NCBI RefSeq assembly: GCF_043196875.1
Contig: NZ_JBEBMX010000008.1
Span: 62,001 to 126,000, forward strand
Length of the DNA stretch: 64,000 nt
Direction: 5' to 3'
DNA from: Saccharospirillum sp043196875
GTDB taxonomy: Bacteria > Pseudomonadota > Gammaproteobacteria > Pseudomonadales > Natronospirillaceae
The notes beneath the pieces are model-generated. The model was not told where the DNA came from. It was given only the letters and a program-made list of their open reading frames with translations, and ran no database searches. The first letter of the stretch is position 1. The number at the start of each line of letters is the position of its first letter. Shown one piece after another: positions 16,693-24,992 of the stretch. Both the position numbers and the translations under genes were made by a program.

Positions 16693-16719
16693 GCAGTTAA
16701 CAGGACATATATGTCCTGG
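16693..16719. repeat. Copy 2 of the flanking repeat, containing an 18-bp perfect palindrome
   Basis: GCAGTTAACA leads directly into CAGGACATATATGTCCTG (16701-16718), a perfect 18-bp palindrome. The same GCAGTTAACAG and GGACATATATG blocks occur at 13840-13870. It may be a binding site or the scar of a small mobile element. Confidence 0.5.
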
Positions 16720-16749
16720 TAGTTGGGAACAGCCAAACGGAAACAAAAA

Positions 16750-16780
16750 AACCGGCTCCGCTTTTTAGGCGGACCCGGTT
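16750..16780 (-). terminator. Terminator of the giant FG-GAP lipoprotein gene
   Basis: On the minus strand AACCGG-G-TCCGC pairs with GCGGA-G-CCGGTT around a short loop, followed by a run of T (read as the A-run 16741-16750 on the plus strand). It ends 16 bp after the stop of the minus-strand gene at 16796. Confidence 0.8.
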
Positions 16781-16795
16781 GGGTTGAGCTGGGTA

Positions 16796-19700
16796 TTAGT
16801 AGAGGTAAACAGCGCCGGCGCCGATGGCCAGGTCATCATTACTCGGGTTGACGTTTTTACCACTTCCACTTTCAAACATTGCACCAACGCCCAAGGTTAG
16901 GCCGTCGCCGCTGAGGTCAACCGCGCTGCCGAAGAGATCCAGTTTTCCAGGGTTTTTTGCTTTTATATAACTTTCAAACTGCCATTGGTTATTGCGCAGA
17001 ACATAGCTGTAGGCAGCGCCTGACCAATAGCTCTCATCAGAAGGGACCGGGTTTTGCTGGCTATTGCCATTCAGACCGGTACCGAGGCCGGACTCTGAAC
17101 CGGCTCGGCCGTCTGTAGTGCCATAAAGATGCCTATAGAAAGAGTTTGTACCAACAACCAGACGGGTCCCGTCATCGCTGAGGCTTAGCGTTCCTCCAAA
17201 CATATTCTCTTTGTCGGTATTACTCGCTTTAATATAGGCCACTTGCTCATGTTGACCATTGCTGTCAATGGCAAAGAGATACGCCGCGCCAGATTGTTCG
17301 CTGGTGTTTGTATTGCCGACTTCGGGCTGCTGTAATCCGATGGCATCGCCGTCCTCCAAAGGGGCGCCCACAGCTAACAAATTGCCCGCCGCATTCAGGC
17401 TGACGGCATCTCCGAAGAGGTCACGCTCATTAGGAAAACGAGCTGTAATCGCCTCGCCTTGTTGCGACCAACTGCCGTTGACTTCTTTGAACAGGTAAGC
17501 AGTACCCGCCAAATTATTTGCTTTTGGTGCACCAATGGCCAACGCCGTGCCTGCGTCGTTTAAACTGACACTGAAACCGAATTGGCCCGTACCGGCAACC
17601 GAGAGCGCGTCTCCAAATTGTGTCCAACCCGTGCCCTCTTTTGGTTTAAAAATGTAAACCTTGTTTTCCTCTTTCGCGCCCACCGCCAGCACCGTGCCCG
17701 CGGCATTCAGGCTGACTGAGAAGCCGAAATGGCCACTGCTCGTGGGCGAACCGGAGGTTAAATCTTTTATTTTCTGCCATTTACCATCGCTGTATTGGAA
17801 TAGATAGACGGCACCTACCCCGGACGCCGTACTCCCACTATAGCGATATGCTCCCACGGCCAAGAGTGTACCGTCTGCGTTTAGGCTGACTGAATTGCCA
17901 AATTGAGCGCTGGCCCGAATATCGCCCGCTTTCAAATAAGTGGAATACTGCCAAATGCCCTGATCGTCTTTTATGTAGATATAGACGGCGCCGGCATCGG
18001 GTTTGCTGTTGTCTGCTTGGTTATCGCTCAGCCCGCTGTCTTCCCCCGTTGCCCCCACCGCCATCACCGTGCCAGCTTTGTTCAGACTGACGCTGGAAGC
18101 GAACCGGTCTTCACTCTGCGTATTACTCGCCTTCACATAGCCAATGGCAGGGACCAGGGATTTCTGACTCGTGTAGTCAAAAGGCAGAACTTGGCTGACG
18201 CAGGCGTCGTTCTGGTTAGTCCGTTGGTAACAGGTTTTGAGTGAGTATCGAGCGTTGGTCAGCGCATACAGCGGTACGCTGTGTTGGCGACTTTCTATTT
18301 TACCATTCGCGTCCGCTTGGCTGGCCGGAATATCCTCGTCGGTTATGGGTACATAGTCTGCCGAACCCAAACTTTCCTCCAGTCGGTAATAGTCGGCACC
18401 GTTAACGTGGTCCCAAGAGAAGTTAAAGGTTTTTATTTTGGTGGCAGCGGGCGTTAAATTTAATTCAGCGGCCTGAAGTGCAGCGCAGGTTACTTTGACA
18501 CTGGTAATACTCAGTTGATTGCTGTTTTGAACGACGTTGTTTCCACCGTCGATGATGCACTGCTGGTTATCCGGCTGTTTGGCTACGCTGACGGTATATT
18601 CGGTGCCTGCGTGCAGTCTGCGGGAAAAGGTAAATTCAGTCTCACCGGTGTTTAGGGTGAGTGTGTCTGGTTTGGCATTTTCGCCTGATACTAATTGCAG
18701 TGTCAGTGAGCCAAGGAGGTTCTGGACCGTTCCGCCGATGCTGTAAGTGGTTGCGCATTCGATAAGCAGGTCATCCACCATTTTGCCATCGATGGCACCT
18801 ACGTTATTTTTTATGGAGCAAGCTTTACTCTCCGGTTTTCCGTCAATACTAACGCTGTACTGAACTTTGTCTCTGAGCTTGGTGTTAAACGCAAAGGTGA
18901 AATAGGCATTGCCGTTGCCAGTGAGTGTTTTTGTTTCGCTTTTGTTATCGCCATAGCTGAGTTTCAGTGTCAGTTGGTTGCTGTTTCCACCTAACCCATA
19001 CACCTTGCCACCCACGTTGTAGGTAGGCGGGGTTATGCATTCGACCGACAGATCATCAATGGCCTGTGCTCCCATTTGGCCGGAGCTGGTTGCCAGGGTC
19101 GGGGTGCAGATTTTGTTGTCCGGCTGTTTCTCAACGCTGAGCGAATACTGAGCGCCCTGTTTGATTGGGTTAGCAAACGTAAAGCCGATGGATGCTTCAT
19201 TGTTGCCGGTAATGTCGTGTGTTTGGCTGGGCTCGCCTTCGTCGGCAATGCTCAGTTTCAACCTCACTGTGTTGCTGCTGTCACCCAGGCCGTTCACCTG
19301 GCCGCCGATATCAAAGGTTGCTACGAATGCGCAGGCGATGGACAGATTGTCGATGTCGTCACTTTCAATGGTGCCGCTGTGTTCACCGATGAAGGTGCAG
19401 CTTTGGCTTTCCGGCTGACGAGCGATGCGAACGGAATAGTCCACGCCTTGTTTTAACGGCTGGGTGGAAAAATGAAACTTGGCCTCACCGGCGGGTTCAG
19501 CATTCTGAGTGATTGCCAGCGGTTCACCGTCGTTCAATTGCAGTTCGAGTGTGCCCAACAAATTATCGATGCTGCCGCTGATGGTGAAAGTTGGAACATC
19601 GACACACTCGATGCGAATGTCGGTGACGTTGTCATTGCCGACCTGGCCTTGCTTATGCTCCTCCTCAAGACTGCATTCCTGAGTGGCCGGCTGTTGGGCG

Positions 19701-19978
19701 ATTTCTATGCTGTAATCGTCGCCGGTTTCCAAACGGGTTTTGAATTTGAATTCACCGTTTTCGGTGATCGGGAGCTCTTCATCGTTATTCAGTTTGACAG
19801 TTAATTGGTCGTCTGGTGCTAAACCGGAGACCGTTCCGATAATGAAAAAGCGCAGCTCGGCCGGGGGTTTGGGAGTCGGTTTGGGTGTGGTGCTTTCATT
19901 GCAACCAGCCAGTGCTACAACGGCACACAGCAGGGTCATCAGGCCGTAGTAAAACGACCGTTTTGGGTGAGTGATCAT
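16796..19978 (-). CDS. Large lipoprotein: five tandem ~90-aa repeats, Fn3-like domain, FG-GAP propeller
   Basis: A 1060-aa surface or periplasmic protein. The N-terminus has a lipoprotein signal (LCAVVALAGC, lipid Cys26). Residues about 40-500 are five repeats of about 90 residues, each starting with an I-x-G-x-V-x-x-L beta pattern, ending Y-S-V-x-I-x-x-Q-P...C and a closing C, so each holds a likely disulphide. Residues about 503-600 resemble a fibronectin-III fold (FNFSWDHVNGADYYRLEES). Residues 615-1060 hold about seven FG-GAP blades with the refrain FGxSVSLNxxGTxLAVGA. Such propellers bind partners or ligands at the cell surface. It is a single gene with its own terminator. A much shorter relative with the Fn3-like part and one blade lies at 54203-54994. 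Confidence 0.8.
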   Translation of the reverse strand: MITHPKRSFYYGLMTLLCAVVALAGCNESTTPKPTPKPPAELRFFIIGTVSGLAPDDQLTVKLNNDEELPITENGEFKFKTRLETGDDYSIEIAQQPATQECSLEEEHKQGQVGNDNVTDIRIECVDVPTFTISGSIDNLLGTLELQLNDGEPLAITQNAEPAGEAKFHFSTQPLKQGVDYSVRIARQPESQSCTFIGEHSGTIESDDIDNLSIACAFVATFDIGGQVNGLGDSSNTVRLKLSIADEGEPSQTHDITGNNEASIGFTFANPIKQGAQYSLSVEKQPDNKICTPTLATSSGQMGAQAIDDLSVECITPPTYNVGGKVYGLGGNSNQLTLKLSYGDNKSETKTLTGNGNAYFTFAFNTKLRDKVQYSVSIDGKPESKACSIKNNVGAIDGKMVDDLLIECATTYSIGGTVQNLLGSLTLQLVSGENAKPDTLTLNTGETEFTFSRRLHAGTEYTVSVAKQPDNQQCIIDGGNNVVQNSNQLSITSVKVTCAALQAAELNLTPAATKIKTFNFSWDHVNGADYYRLEESLGSADYVPITDEDIPASQADANGKIESRQHSVPLYALTNARYSLKTCYQRTNQNDACVSQVLPFDYTSQKSLVPAIGYVKASNTQSEDRFASSVSLNKAGTVMAVGATGEDSGLSDNQADNSKPDAGAVYIYIKDDQGIWQYSTYLKAGDIRASAQFGNSVSLNADGTLLAVGAYRYSGSTASGVGAVYLFQYSDGKWQKIKDLTSGSPTSSGHFGFSVSLNAAGTVLAVGAKEENKVYIFKPKEGTGWTQFGDALSVAGTGQFGFSVSLNDAGTALAIGAPKANNLAGTAYLFKEVNGSWSQQGEAITARFPNERDLFGDAVSLNAAGNLLAVGAPLEDGDAIGLQQPEVGNTNTSEQSGAAYLFAIDSNGQHEQVAYIKASNTDKENMFGGTLSLSDDGTRLVVGTNSFYRHLYGTTDGRAGSESGLGTGLNGNSQQNPVPSDESYWSGAAYSYVLRNNQWQFESYIKAKNPGKLDLFGSAVDLSGDGLTLGVGAMFESGSGKNVNPSNDDLAIGAGAVYLY

Positions 19979-20128
19979 GGGTTGGCCTCGCCGTTCCTTT
20001 TAAGTAGATAAACAGAGCGAGAAACAGAGGATGTTACCTCGCTCTTTCCAGAACCGAAGCTTAAGGGGTGGCCGTTTGAATTTTCGTTTGACTATCCGTT
20101 TGACTTTTTAGAAATATCGTTAAAAAGT

Positions 20129-20827
20129 GTGACGTGCTGCATATATCTGACAAAAGGTTCGCTGCCTGGCTGGAAACGCCCATTAAGCCATTCATCCGGG
20201 CGATTCACTTTAGTACGCCTGCCCGGTCAGCTCACACAAACACATCGCTCAGCGAGGCCCGTTTTGGCATTTAACAAAACCACCTTTTACGCCGATTTCA
20301 GAGACCACCTAGACAACTCCAAAGCGAAGGTCATCCAGGGAAAAACACCGAACCAAGTCGATACGCATCGAATATTCGAGGCAGCCGACAAAGCGTGCAA
20401 GAACCAAAGAAGGAGTTCTCCTGAAACAGATCAATCGTTTTGGAACAAGGGTGCGAAAGGCGAGCCCGATTCAAAGCGTGAGTTCTTATGTGACTATACC
20501 TACCACGATGAATATGGACGCATTCTCCTCGCTCTTGAGTGCGAATGGGGCAAGCAGCTATCGCCTGATACAACTATAGAGATGGTGTTGTACGACTTTA
20601 AAAAAGTACTGAATATGGCGGCGCCCATTAAAGTGATGGTCTTTGCCTATACCAGCCCAGACAACAAACGCAAATGCCTGGATAAGATGAAAAAGACAGC
20701 AGAGCACTGGCCGCCGGAGTCTCTCACCAACATGATCGCCGTCGCCTGCAATTGGTACGACGAAATGCACGGTAACAGCATTGATGGCTATTTTTGGAAT
20801 GGGTCTGGCTGGGAAAATTTTAAATAA
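20129..20827 (+). CDS. Orphan protein of unknown function with a possible nuclease-like core
   Basis: I do not recognise this protein. From the ATG at 20129 it has 232 residues, but the first 45 are unconvincing, and a TTG at 20264 (LAFNKTTFYADFRD) is a better start. The middle has REFLCDYTYHDEYGRILLALECEWG: an Asp, then an Exx-type E-C-E after a hydrophobic strand, which resembles PD-(D/E)XK nuclease cores. That is only a pattern resemblance. It stands alone between unrelated genes. Confidence 0.55.
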   Translation: MTCCIYLTKGSLPGWKRPLSHSSGRFTLVRLPGQLTQTHRSARPVLAFNKTTFYADFRDHLDNSKAKVIQGKTPNQVDTHRIFEAADKACKNQRRSSPETDQSFWNKGAKGEPDSKREFLCDYTYHDEYGRILLALECEWGKQLSPDTTIEMVLYDFKKVLNMAAPIKVMVFAYTSPDNKRKCLDKMKKTAEHWPPESLTNMIAVACNWYDEMHGNSIDGYFWNGSGWENFK

Positions 20828-21141
20828 CGCCAAGGCTAAAAACATGCTTATTGAGGTGAGCAATTCGAGAGGATAAAGGCGAGAGTTAACAAGGCACCCA
20901 CTCTAAGAAAGGCTTACGGTGAATGTCCACGCAAACGCGCAAACGCCTTTAATCCAAAATCTCGGATGGTATCTGGTTAATCCGGCCTTGCTATGTGTTA
21001 TCGATGACTATAGCTCACGAGCGTCGTATGCTCACCTTGGCCACGGTAGTGCTATGATGCCTTCCGCTCCTATTTTTCCAGTGCGCCTAAGTTAGATCAG
21101 GCACGGCAAACACCCAGCGAGTAACGATCAGCAGGTAAACA
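20828..21141. other. Gene-free spacer
   Basis: No coding frame, terminator or clear repeat was found in these 314 bases. Several short segments such as GCGCCTAAGTTAG recall integron recombination-site half motifs, but no paired attC structure could be built. Confidence 0.4.
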
Positions 21142-21585
21142 ATGGTCCAAATCAGCAAAGAGACTCCAGAACAGACCGAGAAGCGACTTCGAGCCGTCAT
21201 TTCTGAAACAGATTTTAAAGTATATCCCGGCGCCTACAGTTTCGAAGAATTTCCGTTATCCGATTTTCGTGATAAGGCCAACCAGGATGCTCTATGTTTG
21301 GTTCGCGACGATGAAGTTTGGAGTCAGCTCGTCCCAACAACTGAGCCATCGAAAGAACTGTTTAAAATTTTCTCTTTTCATTTTGATGGCTGCTCGGACA
21401 ATAGTGGTTTCATAGGCTGGTTGGCAAACCATCTAAAACGAGAATTGGGAACGGGTTTATTTGTTGTGTGTGGCCAGAATACCAATCGAGACGGTATTTT
21501 TGACTATTGGGGTTGCCCGTTAGAACTTGGTGATCAAGCTGTAGAAGAAGTCCATAAGCTGATCAACTCTGCGACTCATCAGTGA
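21142..21585 (+). CDS. Small conserved protein of unknown function (possibly DUF6196)
   Basis: A 147-aa soluble protein without signal peptide or membrane segment. The N-terminus SKETPEQTEKRLRAVISETDFKVYPGAYSFEEFP and ALCLVRDDEVWSQLVP are reminiscent of a small bacterial family I recall as DUF6196, but this needs a profile search. No catalytic motif is visible. It has its own likely promoter region upstream and no operon partner; the next gene starts 64 bp later. Confidence 0.7.
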   Translation: MVQISKETPEQTEKRLRAVISETDFKVYPGAYSFEEFPLSDFRDKANQDALCLVRDDEVWSQLVPTTEPSKELFKIFSFHFDGCSDNSGFIGWLANHLKRELGTGLFVVCGQNTNRDGIFDYWGCPLELGDQAVEEVHKLINSATHQ

Positions 21586-21649
21586 CCACCGAACCCATCC
21601 AATCTAAGTCACTGATCACAGTACCAAACAACAGTGAGGAGGCTTAATA

Positions 21650-22048
21650 ATGAGCAAATTTACCGGCGGCTGTTTGTGCAACGCCATTCGCTACGAAACC
21701 ACGGCGGAGCCGTTAAACCAGCGAATCTGTCATTGCCGTCTGTGCCAGAAAGCCATCGGCGCAGCCTTTAATGCTCGCGTGCTGATGCGTATTGAAGACG
21801 TTTCTATCACCGGCTCTGTGAGCACCTACCATTCATCTGAAACCTTAGAGCGCGGCTTCTGTTCACAATGTGGTGCCAGTGTGTTCTCCCGGCGAGCGGC
21901 CGCTGGGGTAATGGGCCTGACGGTGGGCAGCCTCGATGACCCGTCGCTGTTTAAACCGGATATGCATTTTTGGGTGTCGTCCAAACAGAGCTGGGTCACT
22001 CTTTCTGATGGCTTGCCGCAATATCCGGAAGGGGCTCCGGTTGTTTAA
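21650..22048 (+). CDS. GFA family protein (Mss4-like zinc fold)
   Basis: A 132-aa protein of the glutathione-dependent formaldehyde-activating enzyme family. Zinc-binding Cys pairs are visible: GGCLCNAIRY near the start, CHCRLCQKAIGAAF (residues about 29-42) and FCSQCGASVF (about 70-79). The fold carries zinc; few members have been shown to act on S-hydroxymethylglutathione, so the molecular role is open. A GAGGAGG-like site (TGAGGAGGCTTAATA) precedes the ATG strongly. Confidence 0.9.
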   Translation: MSKFTGGCLCNAIRYETTAEPLNQRICHCRLCQKAIGAAFNARVLMRIEDVSITGSVSTYHSSETLERGFCSQCGASVFSRRAAAGVMGLTVGSLDDPSLFKPDMHFWVSSKQSWVTLSDGLPQYPEGAPVV

Positions 22049-22258
22049 GCGGGCACCCGGCTTAGCATTCGTTTTAAATCGCCAACAGGCCGTTCACTTG
22101 TTCCACTCTAACCCAGCCTGGTTAGCCCTAGACGAATGCCGCCAGACCCGGTAAATATTCTATGCTTTCAGAACCACAAAACGGCACTGCCAGCGTATAT
22201 CGTCTATATTGCCTGGCTTGGACCATTGGCAATGCGCGGTGAAACAGAAGGAACCGAC

Positions 22259-22996
22259 ATGAAGCAAAACAAACTGGCCCTCGTGGCTCTGGTCGTGCTC
22301 TCTATATTAGTACTCTCTGAACCAGCCTTTGCCGGACCGGGCGGAAAAATAGCCAGCGCTGCGTTCGAGTCGTTTTGGGGCCGTATTGGGCTTTTCATCC
22401 TGACGATCATTTTTCTTCCGATCATTATTTATGTCTATATGCGGGAGAAACGTGCGGAGCAACGTACCCGAAAAGACCTTCGCTTTATGTCTATGCACAG
22501 TTCCGATTTTGAATGGCTGAAAATACAGGAACGGTTGAAGGACTGTTTTTTCCGCATCCACTCCGGCTGGGACGACGAAGATTTATCCAGCGCCAAGGAA
22601 TGGATGACGGACTGGTACTGGCAGAACCAACAATTGGTACATCTTGAACGCTGGAAAAGAGATGGCCTTAAAAATGTGTGCGATGTGAAGAAGATCTCAT
22701 ATATCAAGCCTTTGCTATTTGTGCACCGCAATCGTGGTCAGGAACACGAAGATTCAATGGTTGTGATATCCGTTCGAGCCAGGATGAAAGACTATCTGCA
22801 GAATATAAACACGGGAAAAGTGGTTGAAGGCAGCAAGCGATACAAAGAGGTCAACACCATCTGGTCTCTCACGCTGAACGATGGTCAATGGCGAGTTTCC
22901 AACATCGATGCGGGCAGCATGTCGCTGGCTTACGCAAAAGTCGTGAAGGACTTGCCAGACATTCAATCCACCCTCATTTCCAGTTCGCGCGTTTAA
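22259..22996 (+). CDS. Membrane-anchored Tim44-like domain protein
   Basis: A 245-aa protein. The start at 22259 gives a signal/anchor sequence (LALVALVVLSILVLSEPAFA) followed by a second hydrophobic span at about residues 42-62 (IGLFILTIIFLPIIIYVYM). Residues 80-240 match the Tim44-like/NTF2-type fold: FEWLKIQERLKDCFFRIHSGWD, then WSLTLNDGQWRVSNID. Bacterial members are inner-membrane proteins of poorly known function, perhaps in membrane protein assembly. A terminator hairpin at 23014 follows the gene. Confidence 0.78.
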   Translation: MKQNKLALVALVVLSILVLSEPAFAGPGGKIASAAFESFWGRIGLFILTIIFLPIIIYVYMREKRAEQRTRKDLRFMSMHSSDFEWLKIQERLKDCFFRIHSGWDDEDLSSAKEWMTDWYWQNQQLVHLERWKRDGLKNVCDVKKISYIKPLLFVHRNRGQEHEDSMVVISVRARMKDYLQNINTGKVVEGSKRYKEVNTIWSLTLNDGQWRVSNIDAGSMSLAYAKVVKDLPDIQSTLISSSRV

Positions 22997-23319
22997 AGTG
23001 AGCAGCGGTCAACGCCGGCACTGGATGATACTGGTGCCGGCCTTTTAGCGGGCTGCAGACAGCCTTTTTGCAACACGCTCCCTTACCCTTGCCTCGGTCA
23101 CCGGCTACCATTTTACAGTGCTCTGATCACGCTGAGCTTCACTTAAAACAGATTTTGATAATAAGACGGCTTTTATCAGCGCACTGTTAAGCGCACTGTT
23201 AAAAGAAGAGCAAACTTCAATTTTGCGCGGACTGCAGATTAGGCGTTGCCTGGTCATTACATTGAGCCGTCATAACGCCAGCTAAGAGCTAACGGATTAC
23301 CCAATACTTAGCTCACACT
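22997..23319. other. Gene-free spacer with terminator and a 12-bp tandem repeat
   Basis: Besides the terminator at 23014-23046, this 323-bp stretch carries GCGCACTGTTAA twice in direct tandem (23179-23202). No credible coding frame was seen. Both flanking genes point into it, so it is a convergent intergenic region. Confidence 0.5.
23014..23046 (+). terminator. Terminator after the Tim44-like gene
   Basis: GCCGGCAC and GTGCCGGC form a perfect 8-bp stem around a 12-nt loop, followed by CTTTT. It starts 17 bp after the stop codon. Confidence 0.75.
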
Positions 23320-23814
23320 CTAACCAGCCAAACTGCGATATTGCCCTTTAAAATACAGCAGTGGCTCGGATGCGGGCTCATTCAGATTCAGCGCCTTGAC
23401 TTCACCCAGCACAATCAGATGATCGCCGGCGGCGTGTTCGGTGTGAATTTCACAATCGAGCCAATGCAGGCTGCCGGCAATCAGCGGATTACCCAGAGGC
23501 GACCTTTGCCAGTCCACATCGCGCCATTTGTCGTTGCCTCGCTGGGCAAACTGGTTGGAAATACTTTGCTGATCACCGCTGAGAATATTGACGGCAAAGC
23601 GACCGGCGCGACGGATTTTCGGATAGCTGAGCGAACGCGACATGACGCTGAATGACACCAAAGGCGGTTCCATCGATACGCTGTAGAAAGATTGACAAGT
23701 GAAGCCGACTGGCTCGTCTTCATGCTGTGAGGTAATAACGGTAATGCCCGAGGCAAAGTGCCCGAGCGCTTCACGAAATTGCAGTGGCTCGACCGCTGCG
23801 CTGAGAAGGGACAT
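23320..23814 (-). CDS. Flavin reductase-like protein of the mesX-mesD operon
   Basis: A 164-aa FMN-binding split-barrel protein. The core VEPLQFREALGHFASGITVIT, GFTCQSFYSVSMEPPLVSFSV and AVNILSGDQQSISNQFA is typical of short-chain flavin reductases that supply FMNH2 to partner oxygenases. The start at 23814 has a perfect AGGAG site six bases upstream; the open frame extends further 5' but without family resemblance. It is the third gene after mesX and mesD on the same strand. MesD activity is reported to need oxygen, so a reduced-flavin supplier as third partner makes biochemical sense, but that link is inference. Confidence 0.85.
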   Translation of the reverse strand: MSLLSAAVEPLQFREALGHFASGITVITSQHEDEPVGFTCQSFYSVSMEPPLVSFSVMSRSLSYPKIRRAGRFAVNILSGDQQSISNQFAQRGNDKWRDVDWQRSPLGNPLIAGSLHWLDCEIHTEHAAGDHLIVLGEVKALNLNEPASEPLLYFKGQYRSLAG

Positions 23815-23937
23815 GGTAACTCCTGAATCGTCGGTGCCGTTCGATTGAGTTTGGGATGAGACGGCCGCCGGTGTTCGACGGCCGTTTGTTGCACCTGTGT
23901 AGGAACGGCAGAGCGCCAAAGGGTGCGGCAAGCGCGC

Positions 23938-24966
23938 TTAGCTGGAAAGCTCTTGGCGAACGATGGCAGCACCAGCGCTTAAAGCTTCCAGCTTGCCGCG
24001 AGCGACCTGGCGAGACAGCGGCGTCATGCCGCAGTTGGTGCAGGGGTAGAGGTTTTCGGCATCGACAAACTGCAGCGCCTTTCTTAAGGTCGCGGCGACT
24101 TCCTCTGGCGTTTCGACCGTGTTAGTCGCCACATCGATAGCGCCGACCATCACTTTCTTACCGCGAATCAATTCAATTAAATCCATAGGAACGCGCGAGT
24201 TCTGGCATTCCAATGAAACGATATCGATATTCGACGCCTGCAGCTTGGGGAAGATCTCTTCGTATTGGCGCCACTCGGAGCCAAGCGTTTTCTTCCAGTC
24301 GGTGTTGGCTTTAATACCGTAACCGTAGCAGATGTGAACGCCGGTTTCGCACTCCAGCCCTTCGATGGCTTTTTCCAGCGCAGCAATACCCCAGTCATTC
24401 ACTTCGTCGAAGAAGACGTTGAACGCCGGCTCATCGAACTGAATGATATCAACGCCGGCGGCCGCTAATTCTTTGGCTTCCTGGTTAAGGATTTTGGCAA
24501 ATTCCCAGGCCAGTTTTTCGCGGCTTTTGTAGTGACCATCGTAGAGCGTGTCGATCATCGTCATCGGGCCCGGCAGTGCCCACTTAATCGGTTGGTCGGT
24601 CTGTTTCCGCAGGAACCTGGCGTCTTCAACAAAGACCGGCTTTTGCCGACTGACCGCGCCGACGACCGATGGCACGCTGGCATCGTAGCGGTCGCGAATT
24701 CGTACGGTCTCGCGCTTTTCGAAATCGACGCCATCGAGGTGTTCAATAAAGGTGGTTACAAAGTGTTGGCGGGTTTGCTCGCCATCGCTGACGATGTCGA
24801 TACCGGCGCGCTGTTGTTCGTGCAGCGATATTTTCAACGCGTCCAGTTTGCCATCGACCAGTTCTTCACCTTCCAGCTTCCAGGGCGACCAGAGTTTTTC
24901 GGGCTCGGCGAGCCAGGAAGGTTTCGGCAGACTGCCGGCGGTTGAGGTTGGTAGTAATCGTTTCAT
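23938..24966 (-). CDS. mesD: Core-MetE-type methionine synthase (MesD family)
   Basis: A 342-aa protein corresponding to the C-terminal catalytic half of cobalamin-independent methionine synthase MetE, without the N-terminal folate-binding half. The zinc ligands are recognisable: H and C in GVHICYG, E in SLECQNSR, and C in PCTNCGMTP. Its neighbour is a DUF1852 protein, the combination described as MesD plus MesX, in which methionine is made from homocysteine with a non-folate methyl donor and oxygen is required. Cytoplasmic. Order on the minus strand is mesX, mesD, flavin reductase, with 26- and 123-bp gaps, so one operon is likely. Confidence 0.85.
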   Translation of the reverse strand: MKRLLPTSTAGSLPKPSWLAEPEKLWSPWKLEGEELVDGKLDALKISLHEQQRAGIDIVSDGEQTRQHFVTTFIEHLDGVDFEKRETVRIRDRYDASVPSVVGAVSRQKPVFVEDARFLRKQTDQPIKWALPGPMTMIDTLYDGHYKSREKLAWEFAKILNQEAKELAAAGVDIIQFDEPAFNVFFDEVNDWGIAALEKAIEGLECETGVHICYGYGIKANTDWKKTLGSEWRQYEEIFPKLQASNIDIVSLECQNSRVPMDLIELIRGKKVMVGAIDVATNTVETPEEVAATLRKALQFVDAENLYPCTNCGMTPLSRQVARGKLEALSAGAAIVRQELSS

Positions 24967-24992
24967 AGGTGTCGTCTTATCTATTCAGTTAA

